This document shows, piece after piece, positions 1-7,799 of a stretch of 32,142 nt of DNA. The DNA is taken from positions 1 through 32,142 of the forward strand of contig CALHCJ010000038.1 in the NCBI GenBank assembly GCA_937936275.1, in the 5' to 3' direction. A program made the position numbers and the translations under genes. The notes under the pieces were generated by a model, which was not told the origin of the DNA, searched no databases, and saw only the letters and a list, made by a program, of their open reading frames with translations. Each line of letters starts with the position of its first letter. The stretch's first letter is position 1. This stretch comes from an uncultured Flavobacteriaceae bacterium (GTDB taxonomy: Bacteria > Bacteroidota > Bacteroidia > Flavobacteriales > Flavobacteriaceae).

Positions 1-402
1 GCAAACTACCACATCACCGAAATCAAAAATATTACCGTTGACGCTGTTGATTGCGGTGCCAAAACTGACTTTTGGAAAGAAACAATCATACAATTATGGG
101 AAAGTCCTGAAGAAATTGGCAAACGCGAATATATGACCGCAAACAAAGCATTGGCAATTCTTAACCGAGTTGATGACATCAAACCAATGGAGAAGGAAGT
201 CGAAGTGAAATTCGAATACAGTAATGCTCAATTTCACACGGCGCAACTTTTTGTGAACGATATTGAACTAACTACCAATAAATTGATACTGAAATTAAGT
301 GTTAAGCAAACGGATTGTAAAGCAAAAGATGAATGCGGAATTCCTGTTGAAATAGGTGCGCAAAATGAAAATTCATGTGCGCCTGGTAGTGGTTGTTGTT
401 AA
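1..402 (+). CDS. DUF6428 family protein, C-terminal part (5' end outside window)
   Basis: The reading frame is open from base 1 (the in-window frame begins ANYHITEIKN), so the gene starts upstream; the first in-window ATG at 133 is internal. From memory, this matches DUF6428 proteins that sit between arsR and arsC in Bacteroidota arsenic clusters; the conserved tract KQTDCKAKDECG followed by a proline is visible near the end. The protein finishes in a cysteine-rich tail (CAPGSGCC), which could bind a metal or metalloid; that role is inferred, since no biochemical function of the family is known to me. It is 11 bases upstream of the acetyltransferase gene and probably co-transcribed with it and with arsC. 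Confidence 0.8.
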   Translation, partial: ANYHITEIKNITVDAVDCGAKTDFWKETIIQLWESPEEIGKREYMTANKALAILNRVDDIKPMEKEVEVKFEYSNAQFHTAQLFVNDIELTTNKLILKLSVKQTDCKAKDECGIPVEIGAQNENSCAPGSGCC

Positions 403-413
403 ATTAAAAGCAT

Positions 414-905
414 ATGAAAATTCGAAAAATGACATCCAAAGACTGGGATGCTGTTTCTAAAATTTACAGTGAGGGTATTGCCACAGGTTTCGCAACTTTT
501 GAAACTAGTATTCCAACATACGATTCTTGGGATGCTGCCCATATGAAATCATGCCGACTTGTAGCCACTGAAAACGAAAACATAATTGGTTGGGCTGCAT
601 TATCGCCTGTTTCAAGTAGATGTGTTTATGGTGGAATCGGTGAAGTGAGCGTCTATGTCGGAAATCAAGCCCGTGGAAAAGGTGTTGGCAAGCTACTACT
701 GCAAAGCTTAATCAAAGAAAGCGAAGCTGAGGGACTATGGACCATTCAATCTGGAATTTTTCCTGAGAATTTGGGAAGTATTGAACTTCATAAAAAAGTG
801 GGTTTTCGATATATCGGTAAACGCGAGCGAGTGGGTAAATTACATGGTATTTGGAAAGACAACTTATTATTTGAAAGACGAAGTAAAACCATAGGTGTAT
901 CATAA
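414..905 (+). CDS. arsN1: GNAT N-acetyltransferase, ArsN1 / phosphinothricin acetyltransferase type
   Basis: A 163-residue single-domain GNAT enzyme that would transfer acetyl from acetyl-CoA to a small amine. The acetyl-CoA loop RGKGVG is at residues 87-92 and the family pattern GWAALSPVS is at about 59-67, as in phosphinothricin acetyltransferases. Members in ars operons (ArsN1) are known to acetylate arsinothricin or phosphinothricin. Here the gene lies between DUF6428 and arsC, and its stop codon shares one base with the arsC start (TAATG at 903-907), implying translational coupling. The arsenic context supports ArsN1, but the exact substrate cannot be read from the sequence. Confidence 0.85.
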   Translation: MKIRKMTSKDWDAVSKIYSEGIATGFATFETSIPTYDSWDAAHMKSCRLVATENENIIGWAALSPVSSRCVYGGIGEVSVYVGNQARGKGVGKLLLQSLIKESEAEGLWTIQSGIFPENLGSIELHKKVGFRYIGKRERVGKLHGIWKDNLLFERRSKTIGVS

Positions 906-1531
906 TGAAAAGACCAGAAATTTTTCCGTTGCTTGAACAACGTATTACCTCACTAGATATTACAACCATCACTGCTGAAAGAAGAGAGTTGTTAAATCAT
1001 CTTGTTACGTATTTAAAAGATAAAATTGCAAAAGATCAGTTTATTGCTTTGAATTTTATATGCACTCATAATTCAAGAAGAAGTCACTTGTCTCAGGTTT
1101 GGGCGCAAACGCTAGCATACCATGTAGGAATCAAAAATATCTCTTGTTACTCTGGGGGCACTGAAGCTACAGCCATGTTTCCAATGGCAGTAGAAACTTT
1201 AAAAAATATGGGGTTTGAAATTGATAAAATATCAGAGTCCGAGAATCCCGTGTACGCCATCAAGTACGCTACAAATATGCACCCCATTATTGGTTTTTCT
1301 AAAACTTTTGATGATTCCTTTAATCCTAAATCAAACTTTGGGGCGATAATGACTTGCTCTTCGGCGGATAAGGGCTGCCCTTTTGTAGCTGGTTCAGATG
1401 GTCGTTTTCCAATTACTTATGAAGATCCAAAAGCTTTTGACAATACCCCTCAACAAGCAGAAAAATATTTGGAACGTTCCATTCAGATAGCTACAGAACT
1501 ATTATATGTTATGCAGCAAGCAAGGTTTTGA
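905..1531 (+). CDS. arsC: Arsenate reductase, low-molecular-weight tyrosine phosphatase fold
   Basis: A 208-residue cytosolic enzyme predicted to reduce arsenate to arsenite. The phosphatase-type loop CTHNSRRS begins with the nucleophile Cys53, and the redox pair Cys151 and Cys158 lies in TCSSADKGCP. The seven-residue spacing of that pair matches the thioredoxin-coupled ArsC of Staphylococcus pI258. An N-terminal helical extension of about 45 residues precedes the catalytic domain, which I recall as usual for the Bacteroidota form. The ATG overlaps the arsN1 stop by one base. No Acr3 or ArsB permease follows; the next gene is a GntR regulator. A degraded second copy of the 3' part lies at 12011-12399 in the same orientation. 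Confidence 0.92.
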   Translation: MKRPEIFPLLEQRITSLDITTITAERRELLNHLVTYLKDKIAKDQFIALNFICTHNSRRSHLSQVWAQTLAYHVGIKNISCYSGGTEATAMFPMAVETLKNMGFEIDKISESENPVYAIKYATNMHPIIGFSKTFDDSFNPKSNFGAIMTCSSADKGCPFVAGSDGRFPITYEDPKAFDNTPQQAEKYLERSIQIATELLYVMQQARF

Positions 1532-1648
1532 AAACCGTTGTTCTGTGAACCTAAATTCAGAAGTCTAATTTGAATGAAATCGAAAATAATTAGGATAAAT
1601 ATTTAATCTTTGAAAATTAAGAATTAGTAGTTGTATTTTACGATTTAC

Positions 1649-1656
1649 AAGGAGGT
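1649..1656 (+). promoter_or_regulatory. Strong Shine-Dalgarno site of the GntR gene
   Basis: AAGGAGGT, fully complementary to the 16S anti-SD, ends five bases before a GTG start at 1662. It fixes that start. Such a site is unusual among the genes in this window, which have little or no SD. Half-sites TTGTA (1631-1635) and TACAA (1646-1650) just upstream resemble the halves of the palindrome at 11741-11760 but are spaced 10 bases apart instead of 2, so autoregulation is only a weak possibility. Confidence 0.7.
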
Positions 1657-1661
1657 ATCAA

Positions 1662-2372
1662 GTGAAAAGCTCAAAGAAATATTACAAAATTCAGAATTTC
1701 ATTAAGAAGCGTATACAAAAGGGCATCTATCCTGTAGGCACTTATATCCCTTCAGAGAATGAAATTTGTGAGCAATTTCAGACTACCAGAACAACCGTTA
1801 GAAAGGCATTGGATGAATTATTGAAAGAAGGTTTTATAGCAAAAGAACAAGGAAAAGGTAGCAAAGTTATTGAGAGAAGAAAATCGTTAGGGCTTTTGAC
1901 CGTCAAAGGATTTTCTGGCGCAATTGATTACGCTGTGGAAACTACGCTTACCGAAAAGCCCAAAATTACCCAATGGGATCCCATTATAGCTTTCCCTCTA
2001 ACAAAAGAGGAAAAAAAGTCAAAATGCGTTTATTTTCAGAGAGTTCGATGTATAAATAATCGTCCAGTAGTACTAGAAAACAATTGGTATGCTCTTGACG
2101 CTCTTGAGGTCATAAAACCATCCGATTTTATAGAAGGTTCTTTTTTCAAAACCCTAAGTCAAAAATATCTGATAGAAGTCATGGGTGCCGATCAAGAATT
2201 ACGATCGATTCCTGCCTCTAAGAAAGTTGCCAAAAATCTTGGATTAAAAGAAGGTGATTCTATTTTACATATCTCAGTTCGATTCCAGACCAGTAAACCA
2301 GGTTTAAATCTTTATGGAGATTTATATTGTAATACCAGCGAATATCCCATTCGAAATAGTTATTACTCTTAA
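1662..2372 (+). CDS. GntR/HutC-family transcriptional regulator with UTRA domain
   Basis: A 236-residue repressor-type regulator. Residues 1-70 form a GntR winged helix-turn-helix (SENEICEQFQ, then TTRTTVRKALDELLKEGF and the wing EQGKGSKV). Residues about 90-230 form a UTRA ligand-binding domain, with the typical FQRVRCINNRPVVLE strand region. UTRA domains usually bind phosphorylated sugars or related small molecules. The gene uses a GTG start behind a perfect SD. It converges on the nine-gene - strand operon, with six bases between the stop codons. Its likely target is the palindrome at 11741-11760 in front of that operon; the effector is inferred to be a phosphorylated pathway intermediate. 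Confidence 0.9.
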   Translation: MKSSKKYYKIQNFIKKRIQKGIYPVGTYIPSENEICEQFQTTRTTVRKALDELLKEGFIAKEQGKGSKVIERRKSLGLLTVKGFSGAIDYAVETTLTEKPKITQWDPIIAFPLTKEEKKSKCVYFQRVRCINNRPVVLENNWYALDALEVIKPSDFIEGSFFKTLSQKYLIEVMGADQELRSIPASKKVAKNLGLKEGDSILHISVRFQTSKPGLNLYGDLYCNTSEYPIRNSYYS

Positions 2373-2378
2373 ATTTCT

Positions 2379-3338
2379 TTAAAGCTTAAAAAAGCTAAAT
2401 AACTTTCTTGGGTTGTTGAAAAATATTTTCTCATAGTATTCTTCCAATCCTTTTGATTTAAGAAAACCGGGTATTGTTTCTATAAGATAATTCATACCAG
2501 GGCTACCCCCGTAACTTTTCCAATATGCATTTTTGGCCATATCCATACCCATTGTAATTTGGTTAGCATATTGCGGAAGGAGATTTTCTAGAAGATCAAA
2601 CGTATAATTTGGCTCTTCCTTTTTCCATCTAAAAGCACTGTCATATTCAACACGAACACCAACGTCAAGTACAGCTCTATTATAGTCTATATCTTTTGCT
2701 CTATCGACATGCGATAATACAACGTGTTCGAGTTTGGCTCCAAGGTTTTTAAAAAGTTGTGCCTGTTCTAAAGCTTTTCTTCCAAAATTCGTATGAGTTA
2801 GAATGGGTGCACCCGTTTGCAAATGAGCATTGACAACAGCACGGAAAACTTTTTCTTGATGTTTTGTAAATGGACCATTATCAGTTGCTAGTTTGATTAA
2901 TCCTGCCTTATACCGAGTTCTTTTCACAAAAGGGCCAGAATAGTCAAATTGATCAATACCTTCTTCGATATCTGCAATAAAAAGACGCGTCAGTTCATCT
3001 TCTGTATAGCTATATCTCCAATGGTTTTCAGGGTAGTACATTTCTAAATGAATCCCAGTTGGAACAATGATATGAACTTCACTTTTTCGACTGATGTCAG
3101 CGGATTTCAAAATATTCCTTCCGGCATTTGCAGGCATAGTATCAACTACAGTTCTACCCCCAGCTTTGTAAAAATTGATAAGTTCTTTAGAAATCTTTTT
3201 CGTGTCATTTAACAAAAATTCAGGGTGCTTACTGGTTACATAGCAATCGTCAATAACTATATGTTCGTGAGAATAGGTTAGTCCCATTTTCGAACTTGAT
3301 ATGTCTCCCAAAACTGTTCTACAAAATTCTCTTGACAT
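2379..3338 (-). CDS. Phosphotriesterase-fold amidohydrolase, probable sugar-lactone hydrolase
   Basis: A 319-residue metal-dependent hydrolase of the COG1735 phosphotriesterase family. The binuclear metal ligands are all visible: H24 and H26 in SHEH, the bridging lysine K149 in GLIKLA (normally carbamylated), H182 in THT, H210 in LSHVDR and D266 in GMDMAK. Relatives in Firmicutes (Listeria Lmo2620, Bacillus halodurans Bh0225) hydrolyse phosphorylated sugar lactones, so a lactonase role late in the pathway is likely; organophosphate hydrolysis is improbable. No signal peptide is seen, so it should be cytosolic. It is the last gene of the operon, four bases after the FAD oxidoreductase stop. 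Confidence 0.85.
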   Translation of the reverse strand: MSREFCRTVLGDISSSKMGLTYSHEHIVIDDCYVTSKHPEFLLNDTKKISKELINFYKAGGRTVVDTMPANAGRNILKSADISRKSEVHIIVPTGIHLEMYYPENHWRYSYTEDELTRLFIADIEEGIDQFDYSGPFVKRTRYKAGLIKLATDNGPFTKHQEKVFRAVVNAHLQTGAPILTHTNFGRKALEQAQLFKNLGAKLEHVVLSHVDRAKDIDYNRAVLDVGVRVEYDSAFRWKKEEPNYTFDLLENLLPQYANQITMGMDMAKNAYWKSYGGSPGMNYLIETIPGFLKSKGLEEYYEKIFFNNPRKLFSFFKL

Positions 3339-3342
3339 GTCT

Positions 3343-4701
3343 CTAGTTATTTACCCAACCCTCACGCGAAATATCTGCTATTTTATCGGGCATTTGCAAA
3401 ATAGCACCGAGCTCAATAAGCGAATCTTGTAATTGTTTTATATTAATATTTTTTGCGTCTAAATCACTATCTAAGGATAATACCGCTGCCACACCAGCTG
3501 CCTGACCCATGCTCATCGTCTGAGCCATTGAGCGACAAGAAGCATGGGCATCATGGGTCGCCGAAAAACAACGTCCTACAACCCATGTATTGTAACTTTT
3601 TTTGGGTACGATGGTACCGTAAGGTACTCCATATACTCCACCTTTTGGTACATACTGCCAATACGTTTCTGAACTACCATCATTAGATTTTCGATGGTCT
3701 TCAATGGGTGCACCACAAAGCAATATTTGATCGTCAAAGGTTTTAGCAGCCATACAGTCCGCTTTCGTCAGTCGATAATTGCCATAAACTCTTCTCGTTT
3801 CTCGAATTCCAATTTGGTGTGATAAACCTATTATTTTTGCATTTTGGTATCCCGGAATCTCAGACCTAAAAAAGTCTTCGAAAATAAAAGATTGTCGCCG
3901 TCCTTCAATTTCTGCTTTCGTAATTCCTTCAACATCTAAGGGATCTAAATCTACCACCTTAACAGCAACCGTAGAAACACATTTGGCTTGGCACATTTCG
4001 TGGGCTGAACCTTCTTTTCTAGGTAGTGGATATGTACCGTTTTCATACACTTCTGCCATTCTTTCTTTCAGCATTTTTTTCCCGCCAGCCATTTCATATT
4101 CTTGATGTTCCACATTTGACATCCTAAAAGTTGTTGTCATGCTCTGCGCAGGTTCTTTTTCCCCAGCCCTTTCATACGGAAGATCTGCACAGTGACAGTA
4201 ATCGGCATCACCTGAAGCATCGATAATTCGTTTTGCAGTTATACTGAAAAACCCAATTCCTTTATGAAAAAATATACATGTTGATGTCTCTCCAGTACTT
4301 TCGACGCTTACCAAAGTAGAATGATAGTATAATTGTACTCGACTTTCAATCAACAGATTGTCCCAAACCAGTTTGAGTTTTTCGGGATTGTAATTAACAC
4401 CCGTTCCTGCACCGTAGGTATTTGGGCGTAAAAAAATATCTCCTGAATTATTTAATGTGTTTACTATTTTATCGGGTATCCCACCAACAATTTTACGAGC
4501 TTCTTCAGAGGGTGTAAAAAAACCATAGAAAGTATCCAACATTTGAGTTGAAGTTCCACCAGGGAAACCGTAGCGCTCTACAAGGCTAACCTTATACTTC
4601 CCTCGGGAGGCTGCTATTGCCGCAGTAGCACCCGCGCTGCCACTGCCTATAATTAGAATGTCGGTTTGAAAAGCCTTTGTTATGGCAGATGTAAATTTCA
4701 T
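3343..4701 (-). CDS. FAD-dependent oxidoreductase (FAD_oxidored family)
   Basis: A 452-residue flavoprotein. The dinucleotide-binding GSGSAG is at residues 19-24, the ribose-binding glutamate is in LVERYG near 42, and it is followed by GFPGGTST, typical of the PF12831 family. The C-terminal FAD motif GRCFSATHDAHASCR and MSMGQAAGVAA is intact. No signal peptide is seen, so it is likely cytosolic, unlike some exported relatives. It sits five bases downstream of the SIS gene and four upstream of the lactonase gene. In this setting it may oxidise a sugar, sugar phosphate or its lactone precursor; the substrate is unknown. Confidence 0.85.
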   Translation of the reverse strand: MKFTSAITKAFQTDILIIGSGSAGATAAIAASRGKYKVSLVERYGFPGGTSTQMLDTFYGFFTPSEEARKIVGGIPDKIVNTLNNSGDIFLRPNTYGAGTGVNYNPEKLKLVWDNLLIESRVQLYYHSTLVSVESTGETSTCIFFHKGIGFFSITAKRIIDASGDADYCHCADLPYERAGEKEPAQSMTTTFRMSNVEHQEYEMAGGKKMLKERMAEVYENGTYPLPRKEGSAHEMCQAKCVSTVAVKVVDLDPLDVEGITKAEIEGRRQSFIFEDFFRSEIPGYQNAKIIGLSHQIGIRETRRVYGNYRLTKADCMAAKTFDDQILLCGAPIEDHRKSNDGSSETYWQYVPKGGVYGVPYGTIVPKKSYNTWVVGRCFSATHDAHASCRSMAQTMSMGQAAGVAAVLSLDSDLDAKNINIKQLQDSLIELGAILQMPDKIADISREGWVNN

Positions 4702-4706
4702 ATTTT

Positions 4707-5492
4707 TCAGTTTTGAGGGCCTACATTTTCATACAACTTTGCCATTAAATGAGCGTGTTCGTCGTAGGCTGATTCAAATAAATCAACAGCCCTTTGGTCA
4801 CCAACAATTTTTCCACTACTTAGTATTTTCGGAGACTTTCCGTTTTCGTGAAGAATTTTTGCAGTTTCGGCCTTCAAACAATTGACCAAAAGAACACCCC
4901 CCACTGTTGAGCCCGGTGCGACTGGCGAATCTAATCCATCCAAATAAATCATCGCATCACCAAGGGGTGCGCCAGTGTCTAAAACATAATCAGCAAAATC
5001 GATTAGTTTTTTACCATCTGCTTTTTTTGAGGTGCTTCCTTCTAAATGCAAACTACTTACCAATGCCACTACTTTCACTTTACGCTTTTGAAATTCTTCA
5101 GCCATTTCAATGGGAACAACATTACATCCACTTGAAGATATTATCAAGGCTGTGTCTTGTGGACTCGTATCAAAATTTCGCAAAATTCTTGAAGCTAAAC
5201 CTGGTACATTTTCTATAAACATAGCTTGACGTTGCCCGTTGGCCCCTACCACTAAATTGTGAAAAGAAAGTGATAATTCAACAATAGGATTAAACCCCGG
5301 AAAAGAGCCATATCTCGGCCACATTTCTTCAACCATCATCCTACTATGTCCAGACCCGAAAAGATGCACCATACGACCATCTAATATAGATTTAGCGAAT
5401 AGTTCAGCTACTTCTTGAATTATAGCTTCCTGTTTTGATACCACTGAAACGATAGCTGTAGCTTTTTCTAAATATTCTTTTGTGACACTCAT
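4707..5492 (-). CDS. SIS-domain sugar isomerase-type protein (UPF0309-like)
   Basis: A 261-residue protein with a sugar-isomerase (SIS) domain. The phosphosugar-binding loop GSGHSR is at residues 46-51, followed by a second nucleotide-fold segment with SSSGCNVVP. Length and pattern match the UPF0309 group, which has no proven reaction that I know of; SIS proteins bind or isomerise phosphosugars, or cleave sugar-acid ethers (MurQ). From memory, a UPF0309 gene also lies close to the COG1735 lactonase gene in Bacillus halodurans, which supports a shared pathway. The neighbouring ROK kinase gene ends ten bases upstream and may supply its phosphorylated substrate. Confidence 0.82.
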   Translation of the reverse strand: MSVTKEYLEKATAIVSVVSKQEAIIQEVAELFAKSILDGRMVHLFGSGHSRMMVEEMWPRYGSFPGFNPIVELSLSFHNLVVGANGQRQAMFIENVPGLASRILRNFDTSPQDTALIISSSGCNVVPIEMAEEFQKRKVKVVALVSSLHLEGSTSKKADGKKLIDFADYVLDTGAPLGDAMIYLDGLDSPVAPGSTVGGVLLVNCLKAETAKILHENGKSPKILSSGKIVGDQRAVDLFESAYDEHAHLMAKLYENVGPQN

Positions 5493-5501
5493 TTTTAATT
5501 C

Positions 5502-6413
5502 TTAATTATTTGCTGTTTTCGCAAAAAGCGCTGCTCCTATAGCACCAGCATATTCACCTAGTTTTGCAATTTTTACTTCCGTTTGATATCCGCCAGGCCG
5601 CCACTCGTACTCAGCCATATATCTTTTTAAAGGGTCTAAAAGAGAGTTGCCCGCGCCAGCAGCAATACCACCACCCAAAACAATAACCTCAGGGGAGAGA
5701 ATGTTCGTCAGCGAAGCTAAACCTATCGCCAATTTCTGAACAGATTCTAGCCACCATGTCATCGCTTTTGAATCTTCTTTTTCATAGGCCTTAACGAGCT
5801 CCTCTACACTTTGAAAACTACTTTTTGTTCGCTGTAAGACCGAAAAATTTCCAACTGCATGCTCAAGACTACCAGGCATATTAGTCATGGTTGACATTCC
5901 GTTGTATTCAACACTCATGTGGCCAACATGGCCAGCTCTCTGTATATTTCCCTGGTACAATTGTTCATTAATGATTATACCTCCACCTACCCCAGTACCA
6001 AGAGTAAGCATTAAGAAATGTTGAATACCCTTGTGGCGGTAAAACGATTCGTATTCGGCAAAACAAGCAGAGTGACCGTCATTAAGTACGGTAATATTTT
6101 TTTGAAGTTCTGAAGACCAATTGAAGTTTTCGATACCTCGCAAACGCTCTGGCATATGTACAATCATTTTGTTCTCAAAATCAACGAGACCTGGCGCCGA
6201 TATACCACATTTTAAAGTTTTGCCAGTTGAACTTGTATATTGCTTGTACTTCAAGTCGATAATGGCTATTATTTTTTTCTTCCAAACTTCTTTTTCTAGG
6301 GATGTATCATCGGTCAAAATTTGATTTTGTTCAAGTAATTCCCTTTTTTCATCAAGAACCACGGTCTTAATTTTGGTTCCACCAACATCAATTCCTAGAT
6401 AATAATTTTCCAT
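5502..6413 (-). CDS. ROK-family sugar kinase with atypical zinc-motif region
   Basis: A 303-residue ROK kinase that would phosphorylate a hexose or amino sugar with ATP. Phosphate-1 motif DVGGTKIK is at 9-16, the catalytic base D112 is in NDGHSACFAE, LGTGVGGG is at 138-145, and the adenosine motif VLGGGIA is near the C-terminus. Two features differ from standard glucokinases. The ExGH motif reads GHVGH (residues 161-165). The cysteine cluster that normally binds structural zinc is replaced by a cysteine-free segment leading to TNMPGSLE. I recall similar cysteine-less ROK proteins in other Bacteroidota, so this is probably a subfamily trait. It is translated in line with the SDR and SIS genes. 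Confidence 0.88.
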   Translation of the reverse strand: MENYYLGIDVGGTKIKTVVLDEKRELLEQNQILTDDTSLEKEVWKKKIIAIIDLKYKQYTSSTGKTLKCGISAPGLVDFENKMIVHMPERLRGIENFNWSSELQKNITVLNDGHSACFAEYESFYRHKGIQHFLMLTLGTGVGGGIIINEQLYQGNIQRAGHVGHMSVEYNGMSTMTNMPGSLEHAVGNFSVLQRTKSSFQSVEELVKAYEKEDSKAMTWWLESVQKLAIGLASLTNILSPEVIVLGGGIAAGAGNSLLDPLKRYMAEYEWRPGGYQTEVKIAKLGEYAGAIGAALFAKTANN

Positions 6414-6426
6414 TCGTTACTGCATA

Positions 6427-7209
6427 TTAATACTGTCCTTCACTCAAAGTCCAGCCACCATCAACAGCTAGTACCTGACCTGTAATGAATTTTGAATCAG
6501 GATGTAAAAACATCAAAACGGCATTATTGATGTCTTCTGACCCCCCTGGTCTACCACCATCTAGGGGTTGTTTCGTTTTTAAGAAGCTTAGAATATTTTC
6601 ATCTTCAGCTGCTCTTTTCGCCATTGGAGTAATAAACAAAGATGGTGCAATTACATTCACTCTAATATTATACTCTGCATAATAAGCTGCAATAGATTTT
6701 GTAAAACCGATAATAGCAGATTTTGCAGCAGCATAGGCATGTGTAACAAAGTACTTTGGTGAAGGTGAATACCCTAAAACTGATCCCATATTTAAAATAG
6801 TTCCAGCTGTTTTATGCGTTAAGAAATAGTTGACCATGGCTTTGTTGGAAAGCATCATTGAGGTAAGATTAAGTTCCATGGTTTTATTCCAGCCTTCTAA
6901 AGTGATTTTATCCAAGGGGCCGTCTCCCCAACGGCGACCACTTCCTCCGGCAACATGAAAAAGTCCAGATATAATCCCAAAATTGTCATGTGCCAATTGA
7001 ATTGCTTTTTGCATTGTCGTGGCATCAGTTGCATCACCAGATAAAGCAATACCTCTATTTCCCAATTGCTTTTCTGCTTTCTCGCAGCTTTCAAGACTTC
7101 TACCAACTACGAGTACATTTGCGCCGTTATCACACAAGGCTAATGCAGCCGAAAGGCCCATACCTGTGGTGCCACCCATTATAATGTATGTAGTTTTTTT
7201 AAAATTCAT
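6427..7209 (-). CDS. SDR-family NAD(P)-dependent oxidoreductase
   Basis: A 260-residue classical short-chain dehydrogenase. The cofactor motif MGGTTGMG is at residues 11-18, N-terminal to the catalytic Ser143, Tyr159 and Lys163 (YAAAK); the C-terminal FITGQVLAVDGGW is standard. I start it at the ATG at 7209, which is followed by a normal SDR first strand and lies five bases after the stop of the gluconate-dehydrogenase small subunit gene; a TTG at 7227 would add six residues and create an overlap. Its likely job is NAD(P)-linked oxidation or reduction of a sugar or keto-sugar intermediate. The exact substrate is not predictable. Confidence 0.88.
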   Translation of the reverse strand: MNFKKTTYIIMGGTTGMGLSAALALCDNGANVLVVGRSLESCEKAEKQLGNRGIALSGDATDATTMQKAIQLAHDNFGIISGLFHVAGGSGRRWGDGPLDKITLEGWNKTMELNLTSMMLSNKAMVNYFLTHKTAGTILNMGSVLGYSPSPKYFVTHAYAAAKSAIIGFTKSIAAYYAEYNIRVNVIAPSLFITPMAKRAAEDENILSFLKTKQPLDGGRPGGSEDINNAVLMFLHPDSKFITGQVLAVDGGWTLSEGQY

Positions 7210-7214
7210 ATCTG

Positions 7215-7790
7215 CTAGGTTGCCCAAGGTTTATCTCCTCGACGGTAAGAAATGCAAGCTTCAAACTTTCCAGGAAGTGGTAAATATTCACGAGCTTGTG
7301 TCATCCCTATTTCAGAAGAAAAATACCCCGAAAGCGTCAGCCCTTTTATAAGATCAAAATAATGTATCGGTATCTCATCTGCACCATCTAATTCCAAATT
7401 ATAAGCTACTGCTTCACTTTGTAATTCTTCTAACAACGCTAACTTTTGCGATGATTCTGCGTCTTTAAAGGAACTTGAATATCGTTTTGCTGCTCTGGCA
7501 TCTAAATCATTTAAGCCATTCACAAAAATGATCTGCTCTTCATAAGGCATGCAATCATCATACATTAAGAGCATATACTTACCAATTTCAGTCGCTTTTG
7601 CTCCTGGTGAACTGGCTGTAGTTGGAATGATGGTTTCTCCTATTTCATCTAATAATGAGATATCAGCTTCCGATATCTGCGTTCTGATTTTAGGCTGGTA
7701 TTGACAGGCTTGCAATAATGGTATTGTGGGAATTAGAATGGCACCTCCAGTTCCCAGGGTCAATCTATTAATAAATACTTTTCTTTTCAT
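7215..7790 (-). CDS. Gluconate 2-dehydrogenase subunit 3 family protein, exported
   Basis: A 191-residue small subunit of a membrane or periplasmic FAD sugar dehydrogenase. The N-terminus (KRKVFINRL, then a Gly/Ile/Leu-rich stretch) looks like a Tat-type signal and ends in a lipobox, LQAC with Cys29. Residues about 45-185 match the subunit 3 domain (DEIGETIIP, near 50). In characterised GMC-type complexes (LacA/LacC, Burkholderia FAD glucose dehydrogenase) the small subunit carries the Tat signal and exports its flavin partner by hitch-hiking. Here the GMC gene lies immediately upstream, nine bases away, and lacks a signal. No cytochrome c subunit gene is adjacent. Confidence 0.87.
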   Translation of the reverse strand: MKRKVFINRLTLGTGGAILIPTIPLLQACQYQPKIRTQISEADISLLDEIGETIIPTTASSPGAKATEIGKYMLLMYDDCMPYEEQIIFVNGLNDLDARAAKRYSSSFKDAESSQKLALLEELQSEAVAYNLELDGADEIPIHYFDLIKGLTLSGYFSSEIGMTQAREYLPLPGKFEACISYRRGDKPWAT

Positions 7791-7799
7791 GGAAATCGC

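Noticed and set aside
712-972. - strand open frame across the arsN1-arsC junction
   Set aside because: It lies wholly inside two well-supported + strand genes and has no family resemblance; a shadow frame.
1524-1536. GGTTTTGAAAACC inverted repeat at the arsC stop as terminator
   Set aside because: Short AT-rich stem overlapping the stop and no following T-tract.
2379-3338. Organophosphate-degrading phosphotriesterase
   Set aside because: The COG1735 branch and the sugar operon context favour a lactonase; the fold alone does not show pesticide hydrolysis.
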